This document shows positions 41,577 to 49,871 of a stretch of DNA of 64,000 nt, piece after piece (position 1 is the first letter of the stretch; each line of letters opens with the position of its first letter). The notes below the pieces were generated by a model. It saw nothing but the letters and a program-made list of their open reading frames with translations, searched no databases and was not told the DNA's origin. A program made the position numbers and the translations under genes. The DNA lies in assembly GCA_965215035.1 (NCBI GenBank), contig OZ244040.1, positions 1,922,001 to 1,986,000 on the forward strand, given 5' to 3'. The stretch comes from Azophilus sp965215035. Lineage in GTDB: Bacteria; Pseudomonadota; Gammaproteobacteria; Pseudomonadales; Azotimanducaceae.

Positions 41577-43159
41577 TGGCTGATCACGACATCATCATCG
41601 CCGGCGGCGGCCACAATGGCCTGATGTGCGCCGCCTTGCTGGCGGAGCGCGGCCTGGACGTGCTGGTGCTGGAGCGCAACGCCTACATAGGGGGCGGGGT
41701 GGTGACGCGGGAGTTGACGCTGCCGGGTTTCCGTCATGACCCGTTCGGCTCCTCCCATGTATGGATTCACCTGAACCCGGAATTCCGCAGGCTGCGGCCG
41801 GCGCTGGAGAAACATGGGCTGCGCTACATTTGGTCCGAGGATCAGATCACCGGCCATCCCAGCGCCGCCGAAGGGCAGGGCATCGTGGTCTATAGGGACA
41901 TCGGCAAGACCTGCGACTCCATTGCCGAGTACTGCCCCGCGGATGCGCGGCGCTACCGGGAAATCTACGACGAATTCGGCGAAATCCAGGACGGGCTGAT
42001 CAAGGGCATGTTTTCGCCCCCAGCACCGCCCAGCCACCTGTTCCAGGCCCTGGAGAACAACCCCGAAGGCCGGCGCAGGCTGCGGGACTATCAACTCAGC
42101 TCCCGCCAATTCACCCTGGAGAACTTCCAGCACGACTTCGTGCGCGGCTTCATCCTCGGCTGGGCCACCGCCCCGCAGACCCTGCCGGACCAACTAGGCA
42201 CCGCCCAGGGCTTCTACGTCATGATCCCCAGCATCCACTACTATGGCCAGGCCATTCCGGCAGGGGGCAGCGGCGCGCTGTCGGAGGCCCTGCGCCGCTA
42301 TGTGGAGGCGCAGGGCGGCACGGTGCGCACGGGGGCCACCGTGCGCCGCTTTGTCGTGCGGTCTAGCCGCTGCATCGGCGTGCGCCTGGGGGATGGTGAA
42401 GAGATCACCGCCGGCCAAGCCGTCGTCAGCGCCCTGGACCCCTACCAAACCTTCCTGCAAGGCTTCGCCGACAACGAACTGCCAGCCGGCTTCAAGGACC
42501 AGGTGCGCCGCTTTCGCTTTGGCGACATCACCATCGCCCGGGTGCATTACGCGCTGCATGAAGCGCCGTGCTTCCGGGATGGTGCGGAGATGGACAAAAC
42601 CGCCTACCAGCGCATCTTTGGCGGCTTGGCGGACATCGACCTGCAGTACCGGGAGCTTGCGGCGGGGCTGGCGCCCAGCAATCCCTTCCTGTGGACGGCC
42701 GCCTGGACACGCATGGACCCCAGCCGGGCACCGCCGGGCAAGCACACGCTGATCATGGACACCTTCGTGCCGGTGGACCTAGCCAGCGGCGAGGATTGGG
42801 AGGAAATCGGCCCCCGCTATTGCCGAGAGGTGCTGCTGCGCCAACTGCGCCGCTACACCACCAACATGGATGATGACAACATTCTGGCGGAGTATGTGGA
42901 AACCGGCCCCAGCCTGTGGCGGGCCAACCTGTGCCTGCACCGGGGCGTCACCACCGGCGGAGAGCGCACCCTGGCGCAGCTGGGCGCCTTCCGCCCCTTC
43001 CCCAACTACGCCAACTACCGCGGGCCGGTTCCGGGGCTCTATCTTGCCGGGCCGTCCTGCCACCCGGGCGGCGGCATCTCCGGCATGGGGTCCATCACGG
43101 CCAAGGAGCTGCTGCTGGACCTGGGCCTGACAAAGGAGGACGACGATTTCGACTTCTAG
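41576..43159 (+). CDS. FAD-dependent phytoene desaturase/amine oxidase-like oxidoreductase
   Basis: This 527-residue protein has an N-terminal FAD-binding ADHDIIIAGGGHNGLMCAALLAERGLDVLVLERN (GxGxxG with ERN), a second dinucleotide-binding stretch and the C-terminal signature LYLAGPSCHPGGGISGMGS of the CrtI/PYROXD2 group. It oxidises an unknown, probably hydrophobic or amine, substrate. No GTG or ATG other than GTG 41576 fits the conserved start. Start and stop both coincide with ends of CTAG-type repeats. It heads a same-strand group with nitrilase, ThDP-enzyme and aminotransferase genes. Confidence 0.83.
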   Translation: MADHDIIIAGGGHNGLMCAALLAERGLDVLVLERNAYIGGGVVTRELTLPGFRHDPFGSSHVWIHLNPEFRRLRPALEKHGLRYIWSEDQITGHPSAAEGQGIVVYRDIGKTCDSIAEYCPADARRYREIYDEFGEIQDGLIKGMFSPPAPPSHLFQALENNPEGRRRLRDYQLSSRQFTLENFQHDFVRGFILGWATAPQTLPDQLGTAQGFYVMIPSIHYYGQAIPAGGSGALSEALRRYVEAQGGTVRTGATVRRFVVRSSRCIGVRLGDGEEITAGQAVVSALDPYQTFLQGFADNELPAGFKDQVRRFRFGDITIARVHYALHEAPCFRDGAEMDKTAYQRIFGGLADIDLQYRELAAGLAPSNPFLWTAAWTRMDPSRAPPGKHTLIMDTFVPVDLASGEDWEEIGPRYCREVLLRQLRRYTTNMDDDNILAEYVETGPSLWRANLCLHRGVTTGGERTLAQLGAFRPFPNYANYRGPVPGLYLAGPSCHPGGGISGMGSITAKELLLDLGLTKEDDDFDF

Positions 43160-43213
43160 GGAACCTCTGAACAAGTCTCGGAAACCCAGAGGCGCCTAGG
43201 GAACCTCTGATTA
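43156..43213. repeat. Fragments of the CTAG-ended MITE
   Basis: CTAGGGAACCTCTGAACAAG at 43156 begins about 40 bp matching the reverse complement of the right end of 41308-41576. A second, shorter CTAGGGAACCTCTGA begins at about 43197. The stop codon TAG of the FAD oxidoreductase lies inside the first CTAG. The rest of the gap to 43497 holds nothing I recognise. Confidence 0.8.
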
Positions 43214-43497
43214 AGCGGGAGGTTTTCGCCGCACAAGGATGTACGGCCTCAATCAGATGCGATAGGTATTTGATTTTGCCGGTAAAGCGACACGCCCACG
43301 CCGCCTCGCAGGGTGGCTCACCGACCTTAAGCGCTGTGGGTTTCATCCCGTGACTACGACCCGAGACCGCCGGTCCTAACCGTCGCCGGGCCGAGACTTG
43401 GGACATCCTTTACCCGGGTCGACTTTCCGAATGTATTTCGAAGTCGTAGCAGTAGCATAATGTACCCTTTGGTCGGCAATCAGGGGCGGCGCAAATC

Positions 43498-44655
43498 ATG
43501 GCGGCAGAACGCATAGAACCCTACACCGCGCTTGTCATCCAGCCCGAGGTGACCGTGGTGCAGAACCGGGAAGGCATCCGCAGGAACCTCGATCGGGTGG
43601 TGAACCTCATTCACTTCGGCGTGGGCTACCACTGGGAGGTGCCGGTGCGCCTGGTAGTGCTGCCGGAGTACTTCCTGCAGGGCGTCGGCACCCCGGGCAA
43701 GGGGGAGACACGCATCGCAGACCACATGAAGAAAGCCGTCACCATCCCGGGGCCGGAGATCGACCAACTCGGCGCCATCGCCGAACAGTACGGCCTGTAC
43801 ATCTGCGCCGGCGGCGTGGTGGAGCAGTTGCCGCAGTTCCCGGACCGTTGGTTCAACACCAACTTCATCGTCGGCCCGGCTGGGGATGTGGTGCTGAAAT
43901 ACCACAAGTGGCACATCCCCGCGTCCATTGGCCTGGGCACCAGCCCGCACGACATTCTCGATGAGTACCAGGCGCACTTCGGCGGTGGCATCAAGACCTT
44001 CTTTCCGGTCGTGGACACCCCCATTGGCAAGCTGGGCACCATGACCTGCCACGACGGCTGCACGCCGGAGGTCTCCCGCGCCCTGGGCTATAACGGCGTG
44101 GAGGTCATCTGCCATCCAGGCGCCATCCAGGAGTTCGAAGGCGTATCCGAACCCTGGGACTTCTGGAAGTTCACCCGCCGCACCCGCGCCCATGACAACA
44201 TGTGCTATCTGCTGGGCTCCAACTGGGGCACCGTCAACTACGAGTACTATCCCCGCGCCTTCTGTTCCGGCAACTCCTTCGCCATCGACTACACGGGCAT
44301 GATGCTGCGCGAGGCCCCCTACCCGGCGGAGCAGGTGCTGGCGGTCACCCTGGACATCGAGGCGCTGCGCCAGCATCGCACCAGAACCAATCACAACTGT
44401 TGGATCGATCTGCGCACGGAGGGTTTCAGGGAAATGTACGAAACCCCCATCTATCCGCCCAACCGCTTCCCGCCGGGCAAGGTGCCGCAGGCCCTGGTGG
44501 AAAAGGTGGAGATCTGCAAGGAGGTGTTCGACAAGCTATACGCACGGGGCCAGTTCACGCCCCCGGCGGGCTATGACGGCCAAGAGGTTTCCCAATTGCT
44601 GGAGCGGCGCATCGCCTATGCTCAGAAGACCGGGCGTCTGAAGAAGGCGGATTGA
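43498..44655 (+). CDS. Carbon-nitrogen hydrolase (nitrilase superfamily)
   Basis: This 385-residue enzyme carries the nitrilase catalytic triad: Glu in VVLPEYF, Lys in KYHKWHIP and Cys in MTCHDGCTPE. There is also a downstream Glu in the LGYNGVEVICHPG region. It is longer than short amidases, with a C-terminal extension from about residue 300. It would hydrolyse a nitrile or amide; neighbours (FAD oxidoreductase, ThDP enzyme, aminotransferase) suggest a shared pathway. The ATG at 43498 starts MAAERIEPY. Confidence 0.88.
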   Translation: MAAERIEPYTALVIQPEVTVVQNREGIRRNLDRVVNLIHFGVGYHWEVPVRLVVLPEYFLQGVGTPGKGETRIADHMKKAVTIPGPEIDQLGAIAEQYGLYICAGGVVEQLPQFPDRWFNTNFIVGPAGDVVLKYHKWHIPASIGLGTSPHDILDEYQAHFGGGIKTFFPVVDTPIGKLGTMTCHDGCTPEVSRALGYNGVEVICHPGAIQEFEGVSEPWDFWKFTRRTRAHDNMCYLLGSNWGTVNYEYYPRAFCSGNSFAIDYTGMMLREAPYPAEQVLAVTLDIEALRQHRTRTNHNCWIDLRTEGFREMYETPIYPPNRFPPGKVPQALVEKVEICKEVFDKLYARGQFTPPAGYDGQEVSQLLERRIAYAQKTGRLKKAD

Positions 44656-44885
44656 CCAGCGATGCGTAGAACCGCGGGCGCATTATGGAGCATGAAGCGG
44701 AATGGGGTTCAGGTGGGTTCCGGCCCGATCGAGGCGCCTGCGGCGTTCGCGGCCTCGCATGTCGATCCTGGAGGCGCACATTGGACGACCATGTCAGTGA
44801 TCCAGGCGCCTGCGGCGTTCGCCGCCTTGCATGAGGCAGGCAGGGCGGCGCGGGTTGGCGATAGGCGCCTGGGGGCGAGGCGACC
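44656..44885. other. Gap with 30-bp paired direct repeats
   Basis: AGGCGCCTGCGGCGTTCGC(G/C)GCCT(C/T)GCATG occurs at 44732 and 44804, 72 bp apart, between the nitrilase and small-protein genes. Confidence 0.65.
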
Positions 44886-45152
44886 ATGAAGGTGCGCAGC
44901 AAGCTGGCGGACCTGGATTTTCGCTTTGGCCCCATCGAGTACAAAAAGGACCACCTGATACTGCACAGCCACCCGGACCAGCCCATGCAGACCAAGGTTT
45001 ACGTAAGCCCCGATGACATCCTTGAGGCCATCGTGCGGATGCTGCGCAACCCCAGGGTGTGGCTGTACCTAGCCGCCTTTCCGCTGCACCTTGTTCGCTA
45101 CCGCCGCCGCCATGCCGGCAAGGCGCGGAAATCGAGCCGTGCGCCGCGTTGA
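44886..45152 (+). CDS. Small hypothetical protein, possibly membrane-associated
   Basis: This 88-residue protein has an N-terminal charged part (KVRSKLADLDFRFGPIEYKKDHLILHSHPDQP) and one hydrophobic segment (VWLYLAAFPLHLVRY) followed by a basic tail. I do not recognise a family. Placement between the nitrilase and ThDP-enzyme genes on the same strand, with an ordinary ATG and a proper-length gap, supports it as real. It could be a membrane anchor or subunit for one of its neighbours. Confidence 0.6.
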   Translation: MKVRSKLADLDFRFGPIEYKKDHLILHSHPDQPMQTKVYVSPDDILEAIVRMLRNPRVWLYLAAFPLHLVRYRRRHAGKARKSSRAPR

Positions 45153-45180
45153 GGGGCGGGGCGACGGCTTGGCTGGCACC

Positions 45181-46836
45181 ATGCGCCTGACCGGCGCCCA
45201 GGCCATCGTCCAGAGCCTCATGCGCCAAGGCGTGGACACCGTCTTCGCCCTGCCTGGTGGCCAGTTGGACCACCTGTTCGACGCCATCGCGCAAGCCGGG
45301 GACAAGATTCGCCTCATTCATTCCCGCCATGAACAGGGCGCCGCCTACATGGCCTACGGCTATGCCAAGTCCACGGGTCGGGTGGGCGTTTGCGCGGTGG
45401 TGCCGGGGCCCGGCCTGCTGAACGCCAGCGCCGCCCTGTGCACCGCCTGGGCCAACTACGCGCCGGTGCTGTGCATTGTCGGCCAGGTGCCCAGCCCAGC
45501 CATTGGCAAGGGCTATGGGGAACTGCACGAAATTCCCGACCAACTCGGCATGATTGCCCAGATCGCCAAATGGACCCACAGCATCCGCACGCCGGAAGCC
45601 GCGCCGGCGGTTCTGGCCGAGGCCTTCCTGAGGCTAGCCACTGGCTGTCCGCGCCCGGTGGTGCTGGAAATGCCCATGGACGTCATGGGCAGGGAGGCGG
45701 AAGTCGCGCTTTGCCCATCCGCCCAGCCGGACATTGGGCCGACCGCAGCCGCCGCTGCTCCGGATGAGGCCCTGCTCGACGAAGCGGCTGGCCGGCTGAT
45801 GCGGGCCAAACGCCCGCTCATCTACTTGGGTTCCGGCGCCATCGGTGCCCGGGTGCCGCTGCGCGCCTTGGCGGAGCGCCTGCAGGCACCGGTGGTCGCC
45901 CTGCGCGGCGGCAAGGGCATTCTGCCGGCAGACCATCCCCTAAGCGCCAACTTCCCCCTAGGCCATGCCCTTTGGGCAGAAGCGGACTTGGCGCTGGCCG
46001 TGGGCACCCGCCTGCATTGGCCGCTAACCCAGTGGGGCAAGGACGATGACCTGGCGTTGCTGCGCGTGGACATCGACGCAGAGCAGGTCAACCGCATCTG
46101 CATCCCGGAAGTGGGCGTCGCGGGCGACGCCCAGCAAGTCGCAACGGCCTTGTTGGAACGGCTGCAGGCGGCCAATTTCCGGGCCGCCAGTCGGCACCAG
46201 GCATTAGCGGCGCTGCGGACGCGGGTGGATGCGGAAATGCGCCGGGCGATCGCGCCCCTGATGGCCTATCTGGACGTGATCCGCGCCTGCCTGCCCAGAG
46301 ACGGCTTTTTCGTGGATGAAGTCACCCAGGTTGGCTTCGCCTCCTGGTACGGCTTCCCGGTTTATCAGCCCCGCCAGCACGTCAGCGCCGGCTATCAAGG
46401 CACCCTGGGCTTTGGCTACGCCACGGCATTGGGCGTGGTGGCCGCCAATCCGGGCAGGCGGGTGGTGCAGATCAGCGGCGACGGCGGCATTCTTTACAAC
46501 ATTCAGGAGCTGGCCACCGCTGTGCAGCATGGGCTGCCCCTGGTCACCATCATCTTCAACGACAACCGCTACACCAACGTGCAGCGCCAGCAGAAGGAGT
46601 GGTTCGGCGGACGGCTGATCGCCTCGGACCTGCACAATCCGGATTTCGTGCGCTTGGCGCAGAGCTTTGGTGCCGCCGGCTTTCATGCCCGCAGCCCACA
46701 GGAGTTGCGCACAGCCATGCGCGAGGCTTTTGACGCCCCGGGGCCAAGCATCATAGAAGTGCGCGTCGAGGCGTTTTTTCCCAGCCCCTGGCCCTTCCTG
46801 ATGATGCCGCAAAACCGCCAGGCGGTCTGCGCATGA
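45181..46836 (+). CDS. Thiamine diphosphate-dependent acetolactate synthase-like enzyme
   Basis: This 551-residue ThDP enzyme has the three-domain plan. The PYR domain carries catalytic Glu-type HSRHEQGAAYMAYGYAKSTGRVG, then a central domain with IYLGSGA, and a PP domain with the GDGG motif (ISGDGGILYNIQELATAVQHGLP) and NDNRYTN completing the ThDP/Mg2+ site. It resembles ALS, benzoylformate decarboxylase or related 2-oxo acid enzymes; the substrate is unknown. The ATG at 45181 starts MRLTGAQAI. It overlaps the aminotransferase gene by four bases (ATGA). Confidence 0.87.
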   Translation: MRLTGAQAIVQSLMRQGVDTVFALPGGQLDHLFDAIAQAGDKIRLIHSRHEQGAAYMAYGYAKSTGRVGVCAVVPGPGLLNASAALCTAWANYAPVLCIVGQVPSPAIGKGYGELHEIPDQLGMIAQIAKWTHSIRTPEAAPAVLAEAFLRLATGCPRPVVLEMPMDVMGREAEVALCPSAQPDIGPTAAAAAPDEALLDEAAGRLMRAKRPLIYLGSGAIGARVPLRALAERLQAPVVALRGGKGILPADHPLSANFPLGHALWAEADLALAVGTRLHWPLTQWGKDDDLALLRVDIDAEQVNRICIPEVGVAGDAQQVATALLERLQAANFRAASRHQALAALRTRVDAEMRRAIAPLMAYLDVIRACLPRDGFFVDEVTQVGFASWYGFPVYQPRQHVSAGYQGTLGFGYATALGVVAANPGRRVVQISGDGGILYNIQELATAVQHGLPLVTIIFNDNRYTNVQRQQKEWFGGRLIASDLHNPDFVRLAQSFGAAGFHARSPQELRTAMREAFDAPGPSIIEVRVEAFFPSPWPFLMMPQNRQAVCA

Positions 46837-47939
46837 CCGGGCTCGTCCCCGTGGAGGAAGTGGCGGCCCTGCCCCGTTATGCGCCTGGCCAAAGTGAAGG
46901 GGCGGCTTCCGGCGACGCCATCTGGCTGATGGCTAATGAATCCCGCCACGGGCCTTCGCCAAAGGCCGTGGCCGCCTACCGGGCGGCCGGCGTCAATTTG
47001 GCCCGCTACCCGGACGGTGCCCAGCAGCGCCTGCGCCGGGCCATCGCCCAGCACTTCCGGCTGGATGCGGAACGCATCCTGTGCGGCAACGGCTCCGATG
47101 AACTGGTGCAGCTTGCCGCCCGGGCCTTTCTGCAAAGGGGAGACGCCGCCCTGCTCAGCGAAAACAGCTTCGTCATGGCGGAGATCTACTGCAAGGCCCA
47201 GGGCGCCGAGATCAGCGTCGCCCAAGAGCAGGACTGGCGGGTGGCGGTTCCCAACCTGTTGCGCAAGGCCACGCCCAGCACCAGGTTCTGCACCATCGCC
47301 AACCCCAACAATCCCACCGGCACCTACATCGATGGTGCGGCGCTGCGCCAACTGCTGCTCGGCTTGCCTGGAAGCTGCCTGGTGCTGGTGGACGAAGCCT
47401 ATGCGGAATACGTCACCGCCCAGGACTTCGAGAGTGCCCTGCGCCTAGTGGATGAGTTCGACAATCTGATGGTCACCCGCACCTTCTCCAAGATCTACGG
47501 GCTGGCTGGGCTGCGCATCGGCTGGTGCTGCGCTTCTCCCACCGTAGTCGACGCCCTGCAGCGGCTGCGCTCTCCCTACAACACCAACGCCGCCGCCCTA
47601 GCCGCTGCCGAGGCCGCGCTTGCTGACCAGGCCTTTGTGGCGCAGGTGCGGGCCACGAACGCGGTTGAGCGGGCGCGTCTGGCCCAGGGGGTGACGGACT
47701 TGAGGCTGCAGGCCGTGCCCAGCCAAGCCAACTTCCAACTTATCGGTTTTCCTGAAGGCTGTGGCGGGCGCGCGGCCGCCGCGGCCCAGTTCCTCGCACA
47801 GCGGGGCATCTGGCCGCGCCCCGCAGCGGCCCGTGACAGCGTCTTAAGAGTCACCATCGGGCTGCCGGCGGACAACGAAGCCGTATTGGCGGTGCTGAAG
47901 GACTATCTTGAGGAGTGCCAAGGCGGCCGCACTGCGTAG
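46833..47939 (+). CDS. PLP-dependent aminotransferase, HisC-like (class I/II)
   Basis: This 368-residue fold-type I aminotransferase carries NPNNPTGTYIDG, VDEAYAEYV and the PLP lysine in TFSKIYGLAGLRIGW, matching histidinol-phosphate aminotransferase-like enzymes. The N-terminal ANESRHGPSP takes the LxxNEN place. No his genes are near; with the ThDP enzyme upstream it more likely acts on a different amino acid or 2-oxo acid in this cluster. Coupled by ATGA overlap. Confidence 0.87.
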   Translation: MTGLVPVEEVAALPRYAPGQSEGAASGDAIWLMANESRHGPSPKAVAAYRAAGVNLARYPDGAQQRLRRAIAQHFRLDAERILCGNGSDELVQLAARAFLQRGDAALLSENSFVMAEIYCKAQGAEISVAQEQDWRVAVPNLLRKATPSTRFCTIANPNNPTGTYIDGAALRQLLLGLPGSCLVLVDEAYAEYVTAQDFESALRLVDEFDNLMVTRTFSKIYGLAGLRIGWCCASPTVVDALQRLRSPYNTNAAALAAAEAALADQAFVAQVRATNAVERARLAQGVTDLRLQAVPSQANFQLIGFPEGCGGRAAAAAQFLAQRGIWPRPAAARDSVLRVTIGLPADNEAVLAVLKDYLEECQGGRTA

Positions 47940-48420
47940 CCACCCGGGCCGATGGCCAGTGGGTGCATTTGTGCGTCTTGGACCGATAAACCCGCTTGGC
48001 TGGCCAACAGGATATCTCATGCCGGCGGGGTCGCTGAAAAAGCCAACGAATGGGTAGCGGCGACGGTTGAACTTCCGCCGTGCGGTTTCAACAGGCCTGG
48101 ACATCGCATCGCGTCGGCCAGCCCAGGTGCCTACGCGACTATGGGGTGATTCTGTCCTTGGAGCATGAGCGCCTAACTCTTCGGCATAGGCACCTGCATT
48201 TTTGTCTTGCCCCCCCCCCCCCCCCCCCGCATATACTCGTAGCGAATGAGGGGTTGGAATCGAAGTCGAGCTGATGCACTGGTCTGTGGAAGCCGCACGT
48301 GTGCCTAAACCGCACCATGATCGGTGTGGCCTGCACTCCCAGCTTCAAACCCAAGGTGCTGAAACTGCCCCCCATGTGTAGCCAAAGTAGCCAACTTGCA
48401 GTTAAAGGAGCCATGTCCCA
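47940..48420. other. Intergenic region with a 19-C homopolymer, boundary of an accessory island
   Basis: A run of 19 C residues spans 48210-48228. The text TCGAGCTGATGCAC at about 48258 faintly recalls the 81-bp element ends. Base composition of genes after this point is less GC-biased than before. Nothing else was identified. Confidence 0.6.
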
Positions 48421-48810
48421 ATGTTCGTCCAATACCTGAGCGAGCGGCAGCAAGCCGCGTTGCTCCACTATTCCTACGAGCTGATGCGCGCCGACAATGT
48501 TGTCGAGGCGGAGGAAAGAGTGCATCTCGATGTGCTCCGATCACAGGCGAGGCCTGGCGTTGAGGCGGAGGATATCCCAATCAGCGAACTGGCTGACCTA
48601 TTTGAGGATCGCCTGAGCCGGGTCGCCTTGCTCCTGGAACTGGTGGGGATGGGATTCGTCGACGAGCAGTTCACACCGGAGGAGTCGGCGCTCATCGGAA
48701 AGATCGCGGCGGCATTGGAGATTGGGCACGACGACCTGAAGTCGATCGAGTCCTGGGTGAAGCGCCAGCTAGAGTTGGTCGAAGAGGCGCGCGACCTGAT
48801 GGAAGGGTAG
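48421..48810 (+). CDS. TerB-like small protein
   Basis: This 129-residue, largely helical, acidic protein carries LSERQQAALLHYSYELMRADNVVEAEERVHLDVLR and EFTPEESALIGKIAAALEIGHDDLKSI, in the style of TerB/tellurite-resistance helical domains, where acidic loops bind metal. AAAGGAG precedes it, with a decoy ATG in another frame at 48413. It is followed by glycine-zipper membrane proteins, so it may be a regulatory or scaffold part of that system. Family placement is tentative. Confidence 0.6.
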   Translation: MFVQYLSERQQAALLHYSYELMRADNVVEAEERVHLDVLRSQARPGVEAEDIPISELADLFEDRLSRVALLLELVGMGFVDEQFTPEESALIGKIAAALEIGHDDLKSIESWVKRQLELVEEARDLMEG

Positions 48811-48869
48811 TCCGTCCCTAACCGGCTTTACCCGATGTCGTTTGCATAATACGTGAGAGGAGAACAGAA

Positions 48870-49871
48870 GTGCCTTTACCCCTGCTTCTTATTGGTGGCG
48901 CAGCCCTGATGGGCCTCATTGGCGCGAAGAAAGGAGTGGATGCCTACTCCGACAACAAGGAGGCGGGCGAACTCAGGGAGAACGCGAACAACTTGCTGAT
49001 GCTGGCGGAAGAGCAACTCAAGGAAGAGCGGGATAGATGCACGAACAAGCTGGAGGAACTCGGACGGTTGAAGCTGAGTATCTGGGATGTTGACATGGGC
49101 CGGTTCTGCTCGATTTTTCGACACCTTCGCAATGTGCGCTTGGTCGGCGTTCCCGGGATGGACGAGGTGCCTTGGTCGGACCAGGAACTTGCCGCAATGG
49201 TCGAGCAATCGGGATACGCGAATGAAGTCGTGTCTGGCGGCTTGACGGCTGTCGGCAGCGGCGCACTGGTTGGCATGGCGGCGTATGGCGGCGCGACGAT
49301 GTTTGCAGCTGCTTCGACCGGTACGGCAATCAGCACGCTAAGCGGCGTGGCGGCGACAAATGCGACGCTAGCGTGGTTCGGAGGCGGATCGATAGCTGCA
49401 GGCGGGCTTGGCGTAGCGGGAGGGACGGCCGTGCTTGGGGGATTTGTAGCTGCGCCGGTGCTGGCCATTGGCGGATTTATACTGGCGGCGCAGGCGCGTG
49501 AGAATCTAGCGAAGGCCAAGCGGAACTACGCGATCGCCAGGAAGCACGCTAGCGAGATGGAGAGTGCGCGAGCGGTTGTCCGGGCGATTCGCGGGGTTGC
49601 GAACCAGTACATTGATGTCATCTCCCAGATCGCTAAGAGGATGAGGCCCGCGCATGATCGTTTGGCTATGGTTATGGCCGAGCACGGGACCGACTTCGAA
49701 AAGTACCCGGAGGATGCCAAACTGGTCGTATATGTCGCCTACCAGTTCGCAGAATGTCTCAAGGCGCTGTTGGAGGTGCCGATCCTAAAGGAGGATGGCA
49801 GCCTTGACGAGGCGCACGGAGAAGTACTGGAACGTGGGCACGCCTTACTTGAAGGTCCAGCCAATGCGTGA
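48870..49871 (+). CDS. Glycine-zipper membrane protein, unknown function
   Basis: This 333-residue protein starts MPLPLLLIGGAALMGLIGAKK (one short hydrophobic segment) and continues with a charged coiled coil (about 30-70). From about 120 to 215 there is a long glycine/alanine-zipper hydrophobic region (SGALVGMAAYGGATMF..., GGGSIAAGGLGVAGGTAVLGGFVAAPVLAIGGFILAAQ), then a helical C-terminus. The zipper could form membrane hairpins or a pore. GTG at 48870 follows GAGAGGAG. It is 59 bp after the TerB-like gene and overlaps the next gene by 8 bp. No family recognised. Confidence 0.7.
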   Translation: MPLPLLLIGGAALMGLIGAKKGVDAYSDNKEAGELRENANNLLMLAEEQLKEERDRCTNKLEELGRLKLSIWDVDMGRFCSIFRHLRNVRLVGVPGMDEVPWSDQELAAMVEQSGYANEVVSGGLTAVGSGALVGMAAYGGATMFAAASTGTAISTLSGVAATNATLAWFGGGSIAAGGLGVAGGTAVLGGFVAAPVLAIGGFILAAQARENLAKAKRNYAIARKHASEMESARAVVRAIRGVANQYIDVISQIAKRMRPAHDRLAMVMAEHGTDFEKYPEDAKLVVYVAYQFAECLKALLEVPILKEDGSLDEAHGEVLERGHALLEGPANA

